Assembly: GCF_014196255.1 (NCBI RefSeq)
Contig: NZ_JACIDH010000009.1
Coordinates: forward strand, 83,233-147,232
Direction: 5' to 3'
DNA: 64,000 bases
From: Sphingomonas pseudosanguinis
GTDB taxonomy: Bacteria; Pseudomonadota; Alphaproteobacteria; Sphingomonadales; Sphingomonadaceae
The notes beneath the pieces were generated by a model. That model made no database searches. It saw only the letters and a program-made list of their open reading frames with translations, and was not told where the DNA came from. Within the stretch, counting starts at the first letter, position 1. Each line of letters opens with the position of its first letter. Shown one piece after another: positions 1 through 8,584 of this stretch. Made by a program: the position numbers and the translations under genes.

Positions 1-109
1 GGGGTGGGACAGGTTTTTGATGCAGGGCTATGATATTGGTGAGGAACCATCGCTTATATTTAACATAAGAAATATTATCGATCTTATGCCATGGCGTGGG
101 CCTGCCCTG

Positions 110-943
110 CTATAGACCAAAGCGGAACCCATAGCCGAGGCCAGCGGTCGCCTGCATTCGTCGGCCGCGCTCGACGACCAGTGAGGAATGGCCCGGTTTT
201 TCGCCCAGCCGGTCGACCCCAGCGAACAGCGTCAGCGCGCTGCGCCGGTTCAGCGGATGGATGACCGAGGTCCCGACGCCGTAAGAGACCAGCCCGCCCG
301 AGGTCGCATAGCGCACCAGCCCGCTGCGCTGCGACTGGACGGCGTCGATGCCGAAATAGGTGTTCATGAACGCCATGCTGGCGACGCTCGCGCGCGGGCC
401 GATGCTGACGATGGTCCTACCCAGCCGCTGCTGATAGCCGGCCGACAGGTCCGCGACGACGCCCTCATGCCCACCAAAGCCCTGGCGTAGCTCAACCCGG
501 CCGCGAACCGCGCCGATCCGCTTCTCGACAAAGCCGCCCAGCTCGAACGCCGCGCCAATATTGCCCAGCCCGATCAGCGCATCACTGCCCCCGGCGATCA
601 GGAAGGGCGATCCGCCGCGCGTCTCGTTGCGGCCGAAGCGCAGCTTGCCGATCGGCCCCGCCTTCCATCCATCGCGGTTGACCGCGTTCCAGCCGACTCC
701 GTCGGGGATCGAGGCGAAGAGGCTGTCCTTGTAGCGGACGCGCAGGTCGGGGAAGAGCGACAGCGCGGTGTCGCGCGACCCCTGCCAGACCGGGCTGACG
801 ACGAAGGCGGCGCCGACCGTCACGCTCCACCCCTCGTCGCGAGGGGGGACCGGGCGTCCGGGCGGACCGGCGGGATGGCCGGCGGTCTGGGCAAGAGCCG
901 GCTGGGCGACGAGCAGCGCGAACAGGATCGGGACGGCGCGCAT
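110..943 (-). CDS. MipA/OmpV family outer-membrane protein
   Basis: A 277-residue protein predicted to form an outer-membrane beta-barrel. MipA members act as scaffolds for murein-synthesising enzymes, but the role here is not shown. I place the start at the ATG at 943 because it begins a clear signal peptide (MRAVPILFALLVAQPALAQ); the open frame upstream of it is a shadow of the neighbouring gene. The mature part has alternating aromatic and glycine-rich strands typical of the family and ends in the barrel-type terminus YGFRFGL. The start lies 2 nt after the stop of the TspO-like gene, so the two are almost certainly co-transcribed and translationally coupled. Family assignment is by sequence pattern only. 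Confidence 0.8.
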   Translation of the reverse strand: MRAVPILFALLVAQPALAQTAGHPAGPPGRPVPPRDEGWSVTVGAAFVVSPVWQGSRDTALSLFPDLRVRYKDSLFASIPDGVGWNAVNRDGWKAGPIGKLRFGRNETRGGSPFLIAGGSDALIGLGNIGAAFELGGFVEKRIGAVRGRVELRQGFGGHEGVVADLSAGYQQRLGRTIVSIGPRASVASMAFMNTYFGIDAVQSQRSGLVRYATSGGLVSYGVGTSVIHPLNRRSALTLFAGVDRLGEKPGHSSLVVERGRRMQATAGLGYGFRFGL

Positions 944-945
944 GC

Positions 946-1773
946 TCAGTAGCCCTCGCGACCGGGCGTGGTGCCGAACCAGTGGGCGCGCGCGTAGGGC
1001 TGGCGCAGGCCGAAGACGGTGGTGACGATCACCGCCAGCGCGGCGATGGCGCAACTCGCGGCGATCACCGCGAACTGTCCGCTGCGGGCGTTGATCCCGG
1101 CCAATGCCCAGAGAAAGACCAGCGCGTACCAGGGATTGCCGGCCCCCCGCCGGATTACGGCGGAGGCGATGACGCCGCCCGTCAGGATGACCGCACCGGC
1201 CAGAATAGTGCGATCCATCTCGGGCGCGAAACCATGATAATTGAGGCTGGCGGCGATGTTGACGATCGTGGCCGCAGTCAGCCAGGCGGTCAGCGCGCTC
1301 AGCGGCAGCGCGACGAACCATCGCTCGCCCCGAGTCAGTTGGGGCGCATCCGCCAACTGGCGATAGACGGACACCAGACAGGTCAGCGTCGTCGCGATGA
1401 TCAGTACGGATAGGAAGGTCAGTTCGTCGAGCTGGGTATAGAGCGCCCAGAGGCCATTGCCGAGAAAGGCCCCGACGCTCGGCCAGCGCAAGCCCGCCAG
1501 CAGGCGATTGTCGCGCTGCGCCGGCAGCGCCTGATAGACCGCATAGGCCAGCGATCCCGCATAGAGGAACGACCAGATCGAAAAGGCCCAGCCGGCGGGC
1601 GTGATCAGCGTCTGCACCGAGGTCGACTGGTCGCCGATTGGCCGGCCGATGCCGAGCAGCGGCAGAATCGGCGTCAGGATCTGAAAGATCGCCGCGCCCA
1701 GCACGGCCAGCCGGTCCGCACCGGCCTGGTCCCGCCCCGCTCCCGGATCAATATCGCCAAACCGCCCGTTCAT
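946..1773 (-). CDS. TspO/MBR-like tryptophan-rich membrane protein
   Basis: A 275-residue polytopic membrane protein. Segments such as TPAGWAFSIWSFLYAG and NGLWALYTQ resemble the Pro-Gly-Trp and Asn-Leu-Trp signatures of the TspO/MBR (tryptophan-rich sensory protein) family. It is longer than classical TspO (about 160 residues) and matches the longer bacterial relatives. TspO proteins bind porphyrins and other small ligands, but no ligand can be inferred here. It is the first gene of a two-gene unit with the MipA-like gene and is divergent from a TetR regulator; a perfect 19-bp palindrome sits 17 nt upstream of its start, so repression by that TetR protein is likely. Confidence 0.6.
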   Translation of the reverse strand: MNGRFGDIDPGAGRDQAGADRLAVLGAAIFQILTPILPLLGIGRPIGDQSTSVQTLITPAGWAFSIWSFLYAGSLAYAVYQALPAQRDNRLLAGLRWPSVGAFLGNGLWALYTQLDELTFLSVLIIATTLTCLVSVYRQLADAPQLTRGERWFVALPLSALTAWLTAATIVNIAASLNYHGFAPEMDRTILAGAVILTGGVIASAVIRRGAGNPWYALVFLWALAGINARSGQFAVIAASCAIAALAVIVTTVFGLRQPYARAHWFGTTPGREGY

Positions 1774-1789
1774 GCCGTACTCCCATGGC

Positions 1790-1834
1790 TGACATGACGA
1801 TCATGTCATATTCTATATCACATGCAATAGAATA
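1790..1834. promoter_or_regulatory. Two adjacent inverted repeats, probable TetR operator
   Basis: The spacer between two divergent genes holds TGACATGACGATCATGTCA at 1790-1808, with perfect 8-bp arms and a 3-nt centre. It is followed at once by a second perfect inverted repeat, TATTCTAT at 1809-1816 and ATAGAATA at 1827-1834. The first has the size and symmetry of a TetR-family operator. Its position would let the adjacent regulator control both itself and the TspO-like/MipA-like pair. Confidence 0.6.
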
Positions 1835-1872
1835 ATGGTGCGGTGGTTGCCCCGCCTCCGTGCCTCTGTCAC

Positions 1873-2499
1873 ATGCCGGCCATGGCAAAGACGAAGGGCG
1901 CCCGGAGCAGCGGCCATGCCGAAAAGCGCGCCGAGCTGTTGCGCCGCTTTCGCGAGCGGCTGACCGCGCGCAATCTGCCCCCGCCCAGCCTGCGCGAGCT
2001 GGCCGCCGAGGCGGGCGTGACGGTGCCGACGGTGCGGCATTATTTCGGGCGGCGCGACGACCTGATCGTCGCGGTGATGGAGGATTTCCGCATTGTCGGC
2101 GAACCCCATCTGGTGCAGGCGCGATTGGCCGACCGCCCCTTTGCTGAGTCGATCGACATATTGGTGCGCGCGATCATGGTCGGGCTGGCGATGGGCGTGT
2201 CGGAGCTGCACGCCATGGGCCTGCGCGAAGGACTGCGCCACGACCGGCTCGGCCCCGCCTATCTGCTCCAAATCCTGGAGCCGACGATCCTGGCGATCGA
2301 AACCCGCCTGCACCAGCATCAGGACTGCGGCGAAATGCGCCCCGGCTGCACGCGCACCGCCGCGATCGGCCTGTTGTCGCCCTTGGTCATCGCGCATTTC
2401 CATCAGCAGGAACTGGGCGGCACCCAGACCCGTCCGCTCGACCAGGAGGCGTTCCTGGCGGAGCATATCGCCGCGTTCGTGCGTGCCTATCGGGTGTAA
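1873..2499 (+). CDS. TetR/AcrR family transcriptional regulator
   Basis: About 208 residues. The N-terminal helix-turn-helix is clear (SLRELAAEAGVTVPTVRHYF, followed by GRRDDLI), and the all-helical C-terminal part is the usual ligand-binding and dimerisation domain. The start is uncertain: GTG at 1843, ATG at 1873 or ATG at 1882 are all in frame and none has a strong Shine-Dalgarno. The 1882 start (MAKTKGARSS) looks most like family members. The gene is divergent from the TspO-like/MipA-like pair with a palindromic operator between, the standard layout for a local TetR repressor. The ligand is unknown. Confidence 0.85.
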   Translation: MPAMAKTKGARSSGHAEKRAELLRRFRERLTARNLPPPSLRELAAEAGVTVPTVRHYFGRRDDLIVAVMEDFRIVGEPHLVQARLADRPFAESIDILVRAIMVGLAMGVSELHAMGLREGLRHDRLGPAYLLQILEPTILAIETRLHQHQDCGEMRPGCTRTAAIGLLSPLVIAHFHQQELGGTQTRPLDQEAFLAEHIAAFVRAYRV

Positions 2500-2531
2500 C
2501 GGGCGTCGTTCAAACGGAAGGGAAACCAGCG

Positions 2532-2951
2532 ATGGCGCACTTTTCCAAAGGCGCACTCGACGCATCGGTCCGGAGGCTGGCGGACTTTCTGGATGTGAAC
2601 CGGCGGGAAGGGACATTGGATTATCCCTTTCGCTCATCCTATCCGCACAATTGCTGCGAAAGCGTCTCGCTGATCCTGCTGTTTCTCATCGAGGAGAGAT
2701 ATGGCGTCTCGAACGCGCAATTGATCATGGGGACGAGCGCAGAGCCTTATGAGCACCACTTCTGGGTCGCGGTCGGCGATTGGCGCTATGATCTGACGGC
2801 GCATCAATTCGAAGGTCAGGAGCAGATTGTGGGCGTCGACGACGCGCCCCTGCACCGTCGCTTCGGGGATCAGGAGATCGACCGGCGCCGCGATCGTGTC
2901 GACCGGGATCAGGTCATCGCTCTCTATCGCAGCGGGGCCATTCCGTTTTGA
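2532..2951 (+). CDS. Transglutaminase-like/papain-fold small protein
   Basis: 139 residues, unnamed. The arrangement NCCES near residue 40, HHFWVAVGDWRYDLT near 75-89 resembles the Cys, His, Asp order of transglutaminase-like (papain-fold) enzymes: a Cys at the start of a helix, then a His followed by a beta-strand, then an Asp. The protein is short for the family but covers the core. It lies 32 nt after the TetR gene on the same strand, behind an AAGGGAAA-type ribosome binding site, so it may share that transcript. The catalytic assignment is my inference from motif order; no substrate is suggested. Confidence 0.5.
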   Translation: MAHFSKGALDASVRRLADFLDVNRREGTLDYPFRSSYPHNCCESVSLILLFLIEERYGVSNAQLIMGTSAEPYEHHFWVAVGDWRYDLTAHQFEGQEQIVGVDDAPLHRRFGDQEIDRRRDRVDRDQVIALYRSGAIPF

Positions 2952-3092
2952 CCACGTTGATGGCGAGAAGGATTATGGCCGTCGACGCGGTCGCCCTGTG
3001 GCTGACGGCGTGCCAGCCCGGCTCCGGCGGTCCGCTGGTGCCCGTGGAGGGGGACGGGCGGGCTGTTCTGAACGTTCTCCGCGTGTCGGCGA

Positions 3093-3473
3093 TCACCCGC
3101 GCCGCGAACGCGGGCGGGGAATGAGCTGGTCGAGCGCGTCCGGGTTGGCGCGGCCCCAGGCGTAGAGTAGCTCCACCGGCTCGACGAAGCGCTGGCCCAG
3201 CGGCGTCAGGCGGTATTCGACCATCGGCGGCATGACGCTTTCGACATGCCGGCTCAGCAGGCCGCTCGCCTCCATGTCGCGCAGCGTCTGGGTCAGCATC
3301 TTCTTCGATATGCCCGGCAGGCTGCGCAGCAATACGCCGGTGCGCGCGACCCCGTCATGGCGGGCGTGGAGCGTGTGGAGCACCATGCTGGTCCATTTGG
3401 TCGCGAACAGTTCGAGCACGCGGCGCGGCGCGCAATCCTCACGCCAGGCCTCGTCGGGCGTTCCGGGTCGCAT
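3093..3473 (-). CDS. HxlR family transcriptional regulator
   Basis: 126 residues, the normal length for HxlR winged-helix regulators. It shows the conserved N-terminal Cys (DCAPRRVLELFATKWTSMVL), the recognition region SLPGISKKMLTQTLRDMEASG and the wing VEYRLTPLGQ. HxlR proteins often sense electrophiles or redox change through the N-terminal Cys and control a divergent detoxifying oxidoreductase. Here the divergent neighbour, 92 bp away, is a PRISE-type reductase, which fits that pattern. Regulation of the neighbour is inferred from position; I saw no clear palindrome in the spacer. Confidence 0.85.
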   Translation of the reverse strand: MRPGTPDEAWREDCAPRRVLELFATKWTSMVLHTLHARHDGVARTGVLLRSLPGISKKMLTQTLRDMEASGLLSRHVESVMPPMVEYRLTPLGQRFVEPVELLYAWGRANPDALDQLIPRPRSRRG

Positions 3474-3565
3474 GTGGTTACCTTCTGGTGCCTGGGGGTG
3501 GACATAGTGCCGTCTACAAAGCCGGTGCGGCCATGCCTAGCTCGGGCTCCGACAAGGAGACAGGC

Positions 3566-4627
3566 ATGACGAAGACGGCATTGGTGGTGGGCGCGAGCGG
3601 GATCGTCGGCAGCGCAACGGCGCGGCTGCTGGTGGAACAGGGGTGGACCGTGCACGGGCTGGCCCGGCGTCCGACCGGTCAGCCCGGCGTGCGCCCGGTC
3701 GTCGCCGACTTGCAGGATGCGGCCGCGACGAAGGCCGCGCTGCGCGATCTCGCGCCCGATGCGGTGTTCATCACCACCTGGCTGCGACAGGATAGCGAGG
3801 CGGAGAATATCCGCGTCAATGGGGCGATGGTACGCAATCTGCTCGCCGCGCTGCCCCGCCCGCGGGGACCGCGCCATGTCGCGCTGGTCACCGGCCTGAA
3901 ACACTATCTCGGCCCGTTCGAGGCCTATGGCAAAGCCACCCTGCCCCAGACTCCGTTTCGCGAGGAGCAGGGGCGGCTGGACGTCGAGAATTTCTATTAT
4001 GCGCAGGAAGACGAGCTGTTCGCGGCCGCCGCACGCGACGGCTTTTCCTGGAGCGTGCATCGCCCGCATACCGTGATCGGGCTGGCCGTGGGCAATGCGA
4101 TGAACATGGGCACGACGCTGGCCGTTTATGCGACGCTGTGTCGCGAGCGCGGGCGGCCCTTCGTCTTTCCCGGTTCGGCCGCGCAATGGTCGGGACTGAC
4201 CGACATGACCGATGCCGGCCAGCTGGCGCGGCATCTGCTCTGGGCGGCGGAGACCGAGGCGGCGCATGACGAAGCCTTCAACGTCGTCAATGGCGATGTC
4301 TTCCGGTGGCAGTGGATGTGGCCGCGCTTCGCCCAATGGTTCGGCGTCGAGTCCGCGCCGTTCGACGGCGTTGTGCGTCCGCTCGCCGAGCAGATGGCCG
4401 GGGATATGGATCTGTGGCGCGACATCGCCGCGCGCGAGGGGCTAGCCGAGCCCGATCTCACTCGGCTCGCCTCGCCCTGGCATACCGATGCCGATCTGGG
4501 GCGGCCGATCGAGGTGGTGACCGACATGAGCAAGAGCCGGCGGCTCGGCTTCACCGGCTACCAGCCGACCGACGACGCCTTCTTCGCGCTGTTCGAGCGG
4601 TTGCGGGCCGAACGGCTGATCCCTTGA
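3566..4627 (+). CDS. PRISE-type SDR family NAD(P)-dependent reductase
   Basis: 353 residues. The Rossmann motif VGASGIVGSATARLL is at the N-terminus. The segments TGLKHYLGPFEAYG, ENFYYAQEDELF and VHRPHTVIGLAVGNAMNMG are hallmarks of the progesterone-5-beta-reductase/iridoid synthase-like (PRISE) branch of extended SDRs, which reduce activated C=C bonds of enones. The start at 3566 is chosen over an upstream in-frame ATG because AAGGAGA lies at 3554-3560 and the Rossmann strand follows directly. It is divergent from an HxlR regulator, suggesting induction by reactive carbonyl compounds. The natural substrate cannot be read from sequence. Confidence 0.85.
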   Translation: MTKTALVVGASGIVGSATARLLVEQGWTVHGLARRPTGQPGVRPVVADLQDAAATKAALRDLAPDAVFITTWLRQDSEAENIRVNGAMVRNLLAALPRPRGPRHVALVTGLKHYLGPFEAYGKATLPQTPFREEQGRLDVENFYYAQEDELFAAAARDGFSWSVHRPHTVIGLAVGNAMNMGTTLAVYATLCRERGRPFVFPGSAAQWSGLTDMTDAGQLARHLLWAAETEAAHDEAFNVVNGDVFRWQWMWPRFAQWFGVESAPFDGVVRPLAEQMAGDMDLWRDIAAREGLAEPDLTRLASPWHTDADLGRPIEVVTDMSKSRRLGFTGYQPTDDAFFALFERLRAERLIP

Positions 4628-4681
4628 CATCAGGGGCGCGGGAGCGGCGCGGGCGTTTGCGCCGGGGGCGGCGGTCATGGC

Positions 4682-5149
4682 ATGGCCGCCGTCATGGAAC
4701 ATCGCCCGCACATCCTGGTGGACGCCGACGCCTGTCCGGTGAAGGAGGAGATCTACCGCGTCGCCTATCGACTGGAGGTGCCGGTGATGGTGGTCAGCAA
4801 TGCGCCGCTGCGCGTGCCGCCGCATCCGCTGATCGCGCGGACGGTGGTCGGCGATGGCTTCGATGCCGCCGATGACTGGATCGCCGAGCGGGCGGATGCG
4901 GCGACGATCGTCATCACGGCGGACATATTGCTCGCCGATCGCTGTCTGAAGGCGGGGGCGACCGTGATCGCGCCCAATGGCCGGCCGTTCACCACCAGTT
5001 CGATCGGCAATGCGGTCGCGGTACGCGCGATCATGGCTGATCTGCGCGCGGGCGGCGACCGGATCGGCGGGCCGCCCCCGTTCGGCAAGGAGGATCGCTC
5101 GCGCTTCCTGTCCGCGTTGGATAGCGCGGTGATGCGGCTGCGGCGCTAG
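4682..5149 (+). CDS. YaiI/YqxD (UPF0178, DUF188) family protein
   Basis: 155 residues, full length for the family. Family signatures are ILVDADACPVKEEIYRVAYR near the start, VVSNAPLR, TADILLADRCL and the C-terminal GGPPPFGKEDRSRFLSALD. The early conserved acidic residues suggest a PIN-like metal-dependent nuclease fold, but no biochemical role is established for this group. ATG at 4682 and ATG at 4694 are both possible starts; the conserved core begins just after the second. Confidence 0.9.
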   Translation: MAAVMEHRPHILVDADACPVKEEIYRVAYRLEVPVMVVSNAPLRVPPHPLIARTVVGDGFDAADDWIAERADAATIVITADILLADRCLKAGATVIAPNGRPFTTSSIGNAVAVRAIMADLRAGGDRIGGPPPFGKEDRSRFLSALDSAVMRLRR

Positions 5150-5239
5150 GTCGGACTGACACAGGCCGACTCACCTACTTTTCCGGGGAAGGAGGGTGGA
5201 GGGGTTTCCCACGTCCCATCTCTCGGACCGGGACACCCC

Positions 5240-5281
5240 TCCGTCAGGCCTTCGGCCTGCCACCTCCCCTTGCAGGGGAGG
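5240..5281. repeat. Intergenic GC-rich hairpin repeat
   Basis: Two close hairpins lie between the YaiI/YqxD gene and the FKBP gene: AGGCC/GGCCT at 5246-5258 and CCTCCCCT/AGGGGAGG at 5263-5281 with a 3-nt loop. The CTCCCC/GGGGAG theme returns at 5983-6079, so this is a dispersed intergenic repeat of the kind common in sphingomonad chromosomes, possibly also acting as a terminator. Confidence 0.6.
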
Positions 5282-5351
5282 AATGAGGGGAATGGAGATT
5301 GGCCTTGGCACCGGCTTGATCTGACGGGGCGAAGGCGATTACCGCCGGGGC

Positions 5352-5930
5352 ATGAGCATGTCCCCCCTCGCCCTCCGCCCGATCGCCGCCACCTTGCTGG
5401 CCGCGCTGCCGGTCGCCAGCCCCTCGACCGCCCAGACCGCGCCAGCCGGCGCGCCCGCCAATGGCGGCGCGGCGTCGGGGGCGGGCATCATTCCCTTGCC
5501 GCTGATGCCGATCGTGCCCGCCGCGCAGCGGAGCTGCGCGATGCGCACGCCGTCGGGGCTGGGTTACACCGTGCTGCGGGCGGGGACCGGGGCCAAGCCG
5601 GCCGCCGATGCGACGGTGCTGGTCAACTATATCGGCTATCTGAACGCGAGTGGCGCGGTGTTCGATCAGGCGATGCGCACGCCGATGCCGGTCGGCGGGC
5701 TGATCCCGGGCTTTTCCGAGGGCTTGCAGCTGATGGCGCGCGGCAGCGTGGTGCGGCTGTGCGTGCCACCGGCGCTGGGTTACGGTGCGCAGGCGTCGGG
5801 ACCGATCCCGGCCAATGCCGATCTGGTGTTCCAGATCGAACTGCTCGATTTCAAGACGGCGGCCGAGATCGAGGAACTGCGCAAGGCCGCCGGGGCGGCT
5901 CCGCCTGCGCCGGGCTCGAACCAGCCCTGA
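5352..5930 (+). CDS. FKBP-type peptidyl-prolyl cis-trans isomerase, exported
   Basis: 192 residues. A signal peptide (about 1-28, ending in STAQ) and a low-complexity Ala/Gly/Pro linker precede one FKBP domain at about residues 65-165. Recognisable FKBP core pieces are VLVNYIGYL, FDQAMRTPMPV, IPGFSEGLQLMARGS and the hydrophobic active-site stretch VPPALGYG. It should act in the periplasm, helping proline isomerisation during folding of exported proteins. A Pro-rich tail follows the domain. The gene converges on the OmpA-like gene with strong hairpins between them. Confidence 0.9.
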   Translation: MSMSPLALRPIAATLLAALPVASPSTAQTAPAGAPANGGAASGAGIIPLPLMPIVPAAQRSCAMRTPSGLGYTVLRAGTGAKPAADATVLVNYIGYLNASGAVFDQAMRTPMPVGGLIPGFSEGLQLMARGSVVRLCVPPALGYGAQASGPIPANADLVFQIELLDFKTAAEIEELRKAAGAAPPAPGSNQP

Positions 5931-5982
5931 GCGGGCGATATCCCCGCCAAATGTAAAGCGAACACTGTTGCGACTAAGTGCG

Positions 5983-6079
5983 CCCCTCCCCTTCAGGGGA
6001 GGGGTTGGGGTGGGGCTTCTCCACAGGCGTAGCGCTTGCCGAAGCGCCCCACCCCCTCCCCTAAAGGGGAGGGGGTGGG
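5983..6079. terminator. Twin perfect hairpins between convergent genes
   Basis: Two near-identical stems lie between the FKBP gene and the convergent OmpA-like gene. The first has 10-bp arms (5983-5992 and 5995-6004) with a 2-nt loop; the second has 15-bp perfect arms (6048-6062 and 6065-6079) with an AA loop. They would fold on either strand and probably act as a bidirectional terminator, while also belonging to the same repeat family as 5240-5281. Confidence 0.6.
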
Positions 6080-6098
6080 TTTCGCTCACCGCGTCGGC

Positions 6099-6743
6099 TC
6101 ACCGAGCCGCTGGTGTCTCCGCCGGCGGAGACGGAGCGGGTGTGGGCAGATCGACCTTGATTTCGACCCGGCGGTTCTTGTCGCGCCCTTCCGGATCGTC
6201 CGATCCATCCAGCTTGCGGTTGGGCGCGATGGGGCGCGCCTCGCCCAGTGCGATGACGGTGATCCGCTCCGCCGTGACGCCCTTTTCGACCAGATAGTCG
6301 CGCACGGCCTCGGCCCGTTTGCGCGAGGCGGTCAGGTTGACCGCGTCCGAGCCGGCGGAATCGCTATGCCCCCAGATGGTGATCGGCCCGCCCAGCGCCA
6401 GCACCGGATCGGCGAGCAGCGTGTCGAGCTGCGCCAGGCCGGCCGGATCGGGCTGCGTGCCCTTGGCCGGGAAGGGGATGGTCCGCTCGACCGGCTCGGC
6501 GGGCGGGGTCGGGGTCGGTGAGGGTTCGATCTCGGGGCGGATGATCGACTTCTTGGCCTCTTCCTCCACCGCGATGGCGTTGTCGGCCATCACCGCATTG
6601 CTCTCTGCCGTAAGATTGGCTGGTGCCTCCGCCGTGTCGTTCGCCGCGCGGTCGCTAGCGGGTTGACAGGCGGTCAGGCCAAGCCCGATTGCGGCGCCCG
6701 CGATCAGGCGCACGGCGTGCGCGTTCCATTTGGTCAGGGTCAT
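6099..6743 (-). CDS. OmpA family lipoprotein
   Basis: 214 residues. The N-terminus has a lipoprotein signal with lipobox LGLTAC (Cys 26), then a Pro/Ala/Glu-rich linker to about residue 90, then an OmpA C-terminal peptidoglycan-binding domain. Domain markers are ITIWGHSDSAG, NLTASRKRAEAVRDYLVEKG and the basic end DKNRRVEIKVDL. It probably tethers the outer membrane to peptidoglycan. Its ATG overlaps the stop of the antiporter gene by 4 nt (ATGA), so the two are translationally coupled. Confidence 0.9.
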   Translation of the reverse strand: MTLTKWNAHAVRLIAGAAIGLGLTACQPASDRAANDTAEAPANLTAESNAVMADNAIAVEEEAKKSIIRPEIEPSPTPTPPAEPVERTIPFPAKGTQPDPAGLAQLDTLLADPVLALGGPITIWGHSDSAGSDAVNLTASRKRAEAVRDYLVEKGVTAERITVIALGEARPIAPNRKLDGSDDPEGRDKNRRVEIKVDLPTPAPSPPAETPAAR

Positions 6744-8575
6744 GCGACGGCCTCTCCGGTTTGGAAGGACAGGGTAGCGTCGGGATCGCCGTGGCGCGAG
6801 GGGCCATAGGAGACGACGACGTCGCCGCTTTGCGGCACCGGCCGCGCGGCATGGGTGAAGAAGCGGATGCGCCCGTCCTTGCGCAGGACGAACAGCATAT
6901 CCGCCTCGTCGGGCAGGATCGAGCGGGCCTGGTCGAACTTGAATTGCTCGCTGATCCGCGTCTTGCGAAAGGTCCAGCCCGCCGCCTCGCGCCGTAGAAT
7001 GTCCTCGACGCCGTGCCCGGCGGTGAACATCGCGCGGCCACGCAGCGCCTCGGGCAGGCTGCGATGATCCTCGTCATCGCCGGTGCCGCCCAGCTGATAG
7101 ACCGAGTCGCGACCGATATCATGCGCGAACTCGCTGCAGACCAGCGCGTTATACGCCTCGTTCTCGGTGGTGGCGGCCAGCACCTGGAACTGGGTGAGGT
7201 CGAGCCGCTCGTCGGTCGTTTCGGCCAGGATCTCGCCATGATAGGTCTCGATCCCCGCCTGGCGCGCGGCCGACAGGCGCTGCCAGCTGGTGTCGGCGAT
7301 CATCACCGGCAGGCCCAGCGACTGGATCTGCCGGGCGAGCGAGATGCTCCACGGCGTGCTGCCGACGACGAGCAGACCCTTTTGCGTCGCCCCCGTCACC
7401 TTCAGCCAGCGCGCGACATGGCGGATGGAGAAGCCGTGCGCGATGATCGTCGCGACCACGACGGCGAAGGACAGGGTGACGAGGATATTGCCATTGCCAT
7501 AGCCGAGCTGGTCGAGGCGCAGCGCGAACAGCCCCGACACCGCGACCGCGACGACGCCGCGAGGCGCGATCCAGGCGACGAGCAGCCGCTCGTTCCAGGG
7601 AATCTTGCTGAACGCCAGCGCGATCAGCACGGTCGCCGGGCGGACGAGGAAGAGGAGCGCGAACAGGAAGGCGGCGAAGCGCCACTCGAACAGGCGCAAC
7701 ACCTCGAAATCGAGCGAGGCGGACAGCAGTACGAATACGCCCGAGATGAGGAGGACGGTCACATTCTCCTTGAACGGGTGAATATCGCGCAGCGAATCCA
7801 GCCGCATATTGGCGATCGCGATGCCCATGACGGTCACCGCCAGCAGCCCGGTTTCCTGCTGCACCAGGTTGGACAGGACGAATGTGCCGATCACCGCGAC
7901 CAGCAGCACCGGGGCCTTCAGATACTCGGGCACATGGCCGCGCGGGAACGCCCAGGCGATGGCGCGCGCCATGCCATAGCCGATCAGCCCCGACACCACC
8001 GCCGCGCCGAGCAGCGCGATGACGACCGAGAGCAGCGTGCCGCCCTCGTCGACGCGGCGCAGATATTCATAGGTGATGACCGCGCACAACGCGCCGAAGG
8101 GATCGTTGACGATCGCTTCCCATTTCAGGATCGCGCGCGGGCGCGCCGCGATATTGCTCTGGCGCAGGAGGGGAATGACGACGGTCGGCCCGGTCACGAC
8201 CAAAATGCCGGCGAACAGGATCGCCACCGGCCAGACCAGCCCCGCGACATAATAGCAGGCCAGCGCCCCCAGCACCCAGCCGAGCGGAATACCGATCGCC
8301 ATTAACCGCGTCACCGCCCCCTCGGTCTTGCGCAGTTCGCGGAAGTTGAGGCTCAGCCCCCCCTCGAACAGGATCAGCGCGACCGCGACCGAGATCATCG
8401 GCTCGAGCAGATCGCCGAAGGTGTGTTCGGGGATGATGAGGCCGGTGATCGGCCCGGCGATGACGCCGGCGGCCAGCATCAGCGCGATGGCGGGCCAGCC
8501 GGTGCGCCACGCGATCCACTGCGCCCCGATCCCCAGAACACCGATCAGCGCGAAAACGAGAGCTTGTTGTTCCAT
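6740..8575 (-). CDS. CPA1-type Na+(K+)/H+ antiporter with C-terminal TrkA-like domain
   Basis: 611 residues. About twelve membrane segments fill residues 1-390, with the family pieces VALILFEGGLSLNF, GPTVVIPLL and KWEAIVNDPFGAL that carry the acidic ion-binding region. After about residue 400 a soluble TrkA-N-like nucleotide-binding region begins (LLVVGSTPWSISLARQI), followed by a TrkA-C-like end. Such proteins exchange cytoplasmic Na+ or K+ for protons. The gene is first in a two-gene unit with the OmpA-like lipoprotein. Ion preference cannot be told from sequence. Confidence 0.9.
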   Translation of the reverse strand: MEQQALVFALIGVLGIGAQWIAWRTGWPAIALMLAAGVIAGPITGLIIPEHTFGDLLEPMISVAVALILFEGGLSLNFRELRKTEGAVTRLMAIGIPLGWVLGALACYYVAGLVWPVAILFAGILVVTGPTVVIPLLRQSNIAARPRAILKWEAIVNDPFGALCAVITYEYLRRVDEGGTLLSVVIALLGAAVVSGLIGYGMARAIAWAFPRGHVPEYLKAPVLLVAVIGTFVLSNLVQQETGLLAVTVMGIAIANMRLDSLRDIHPFKENVTVLLISGVFVLLSASLDFEVLRLFEWRFAAFLFALLFLVRPATVLIALAFSKIPWNERLLVAWIAPRGVVAVAVSGLFALRLDQLGYGNGNILVTLSFAVVVATIIAHGFSIRHVARWLKVTGATQKGLLVVGSTPWSISLARQIQSLGLPVMIADTSWQRLSAARQAGIETYHGEILAETTDERLDLTQFQVLAATTENEAYNALVCSEFAHDIGRDSVYQLGGTGDDEDHRSLPEALRGRAMFTAGHGVEDILRREAAGWTFRKTRISEQFKFDQARSILPDEADMLFVLRKDGRIRFFTHAARPVPQSGDVVVSYGPSRHGDPDATLSFQTGEAVA

Positions 8576-8584
8576 AGGGGGCCT

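Noticed and set aside
3293..4336. 347-codon minus-strand frame across the PRISE-type reductase
   Set aside because: Overlaps two supported genes and shows no domain.
7013..8305. 430-codon plus-strand frame across the antiporter gene
   Set aside because: Shadow of a clear membrane transporter; sequence is rich in Asp, Arg, Gln and His without hydrophobic segments.
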